NCBI GenBank assembly: GCA_009767595.1
Contig: VSDK01015162.1
Coordinates: 520,114 to 584,113, forward strand
Reading direction: 5' to 3'
Length of the DNA: 64,000 nucleotides
Source of the DNA: Symbiodinium kawagutii
Lineage: Eukaryota; Sar; Dinophyceae; Suessiales; Symbiodiniaceae
Of the stretch, positions 63,824-64,000 are shown piece by piece. Within the stretch, counting starts at the first letter, position 1. Every line of letters begins with the position of its first letter. Below the pieces are notes generated by a model. It was not told where the DNA came from. It searched no databases and was given only the letters and a program-made list of their open reading frames with translations. A program made the translations under genes and the position numbers.

Positions 63824-64000
63824 GCCGGACCTCAACTACGACAATGCACGCCGAGTGTCTGCTGCCGGACCTCAACCGCGGCCATCCACGCCGAGTGTCT
63901 GCTGCCGGACCTCAACTACGACAATGCCCGCCGAGTGTCTCCTGCCGGACCTCAACCGCGGCCATCCACGCCGAGTGTCTGCTGCCGGACCTCAACTACG
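63824..64000. repeat. 40-bp tandem repeat with two alternating unit types
   Basis: Four full 40-bp units (63824, 63864, 63904, 63944) and a partial fifth begin GCCGGACCTCAAC. Odd units continue TACGACAATGC; even units continue CGCGGCCATCC. All end CGCCGAGTGTCTSCT. The 80-bp pair is the higher-order period. It continues past the window edge. Confidence 0.97.

Noticed and set aside
63647-63835. Glu-rich minus frame
   Set aside because: Product of the CTC array.
1-64000. CRISPR arrays, operons, ribosome binding sites, IS elements
   Set aside because: Tandem repeats here have no spacers of even length, genes are intron-split, and no transposase, integrase or reverse transcriptase motif was seen.
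1-64000. tRNA, rRNA and dinoflagellate spliced-leader relics
   Set aside because: I looked for T-loop-like GGTTCGA contexts and for the TTTTGGCTCAAG end of the leader on both strands. The few partial hits (for example near 9852, 43364 and 45007) lack the partner arms or the rest of the motif.

Overview
The window reads as nuclear DNA of a dinoflagellate, most likely a symbiodiniacean; this is an inference from gene architecture. Genes are cut into many small exons (about 30-200 nt) by short introns. Several introns whose position is fixed by homology start with GC or GA instead of GT, and nearly all of these end in AG followed by a G in the next exon. That combination is known from Symbiodinium-type genomes. 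Almost all supported exons lie on the + strand, matching the one-way gene arrays described for dinoflagellates. There are two N gaps (assembly gaps), many microsatellites, and no operon, phage, IS or CRISPR structure.

Four genes are recognisable. (1) A metallo-beta-lactamase-fold hydrolase of the ETHE1/glyoxalase-II-like group, three exons, 1.6-3.3 kb. (2) A PPR-repeat protein, 12.7-15.0 kb, with GC-AG introns. (3) An ankyrin-repeat protein, 32.0-34.5 kb. (4) A cyclophilin peptidyl-prolyl isomerase, 45.6-49.0 kb, about nine exons, with GT, GC, GA and one CA intron start. A terminal exon at 9.25-9.39 kb resembles the end of a BTB/T1 (KCTD) domain.

The rest is a series of + strand exon chains without an identified family: 4.4-6.0, 10.9-12.4, 18.3-21.8, 22.2-26.1, 28.3-28.9, 30.6-31.8, 35.2-37.9, 38.1-45.1, 49.3-50.5, 53.2-57.7, 60.1-62.6 and 62.9-63.6 kb. 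I called these by eye from stop-free frames, protein-like composition and splice consensus. By chance alone a window this size holds hundreds of stop-free runs of 60 codons, and two or three frames often looked plausible over the same bases, so these calls are provisional and scored accordingly. The genes show no functional link to each other; they look like independent neighbouring transcription units.

Non-genic stretches hold ATC/GAT, GA/CT, GT and AT microsatellites, an ATCA-rich tract (58.7-59.9 kb), a CAA-rich tract (60.6-61.2 kb), a C-run beside the second gap, and a 40-bp tandem repeat with two alternating unit types that runs off the right edge (63.82-64.0 kb). I saw no tRNA, rRNA, spliced-leader relic or mobile-element protein.
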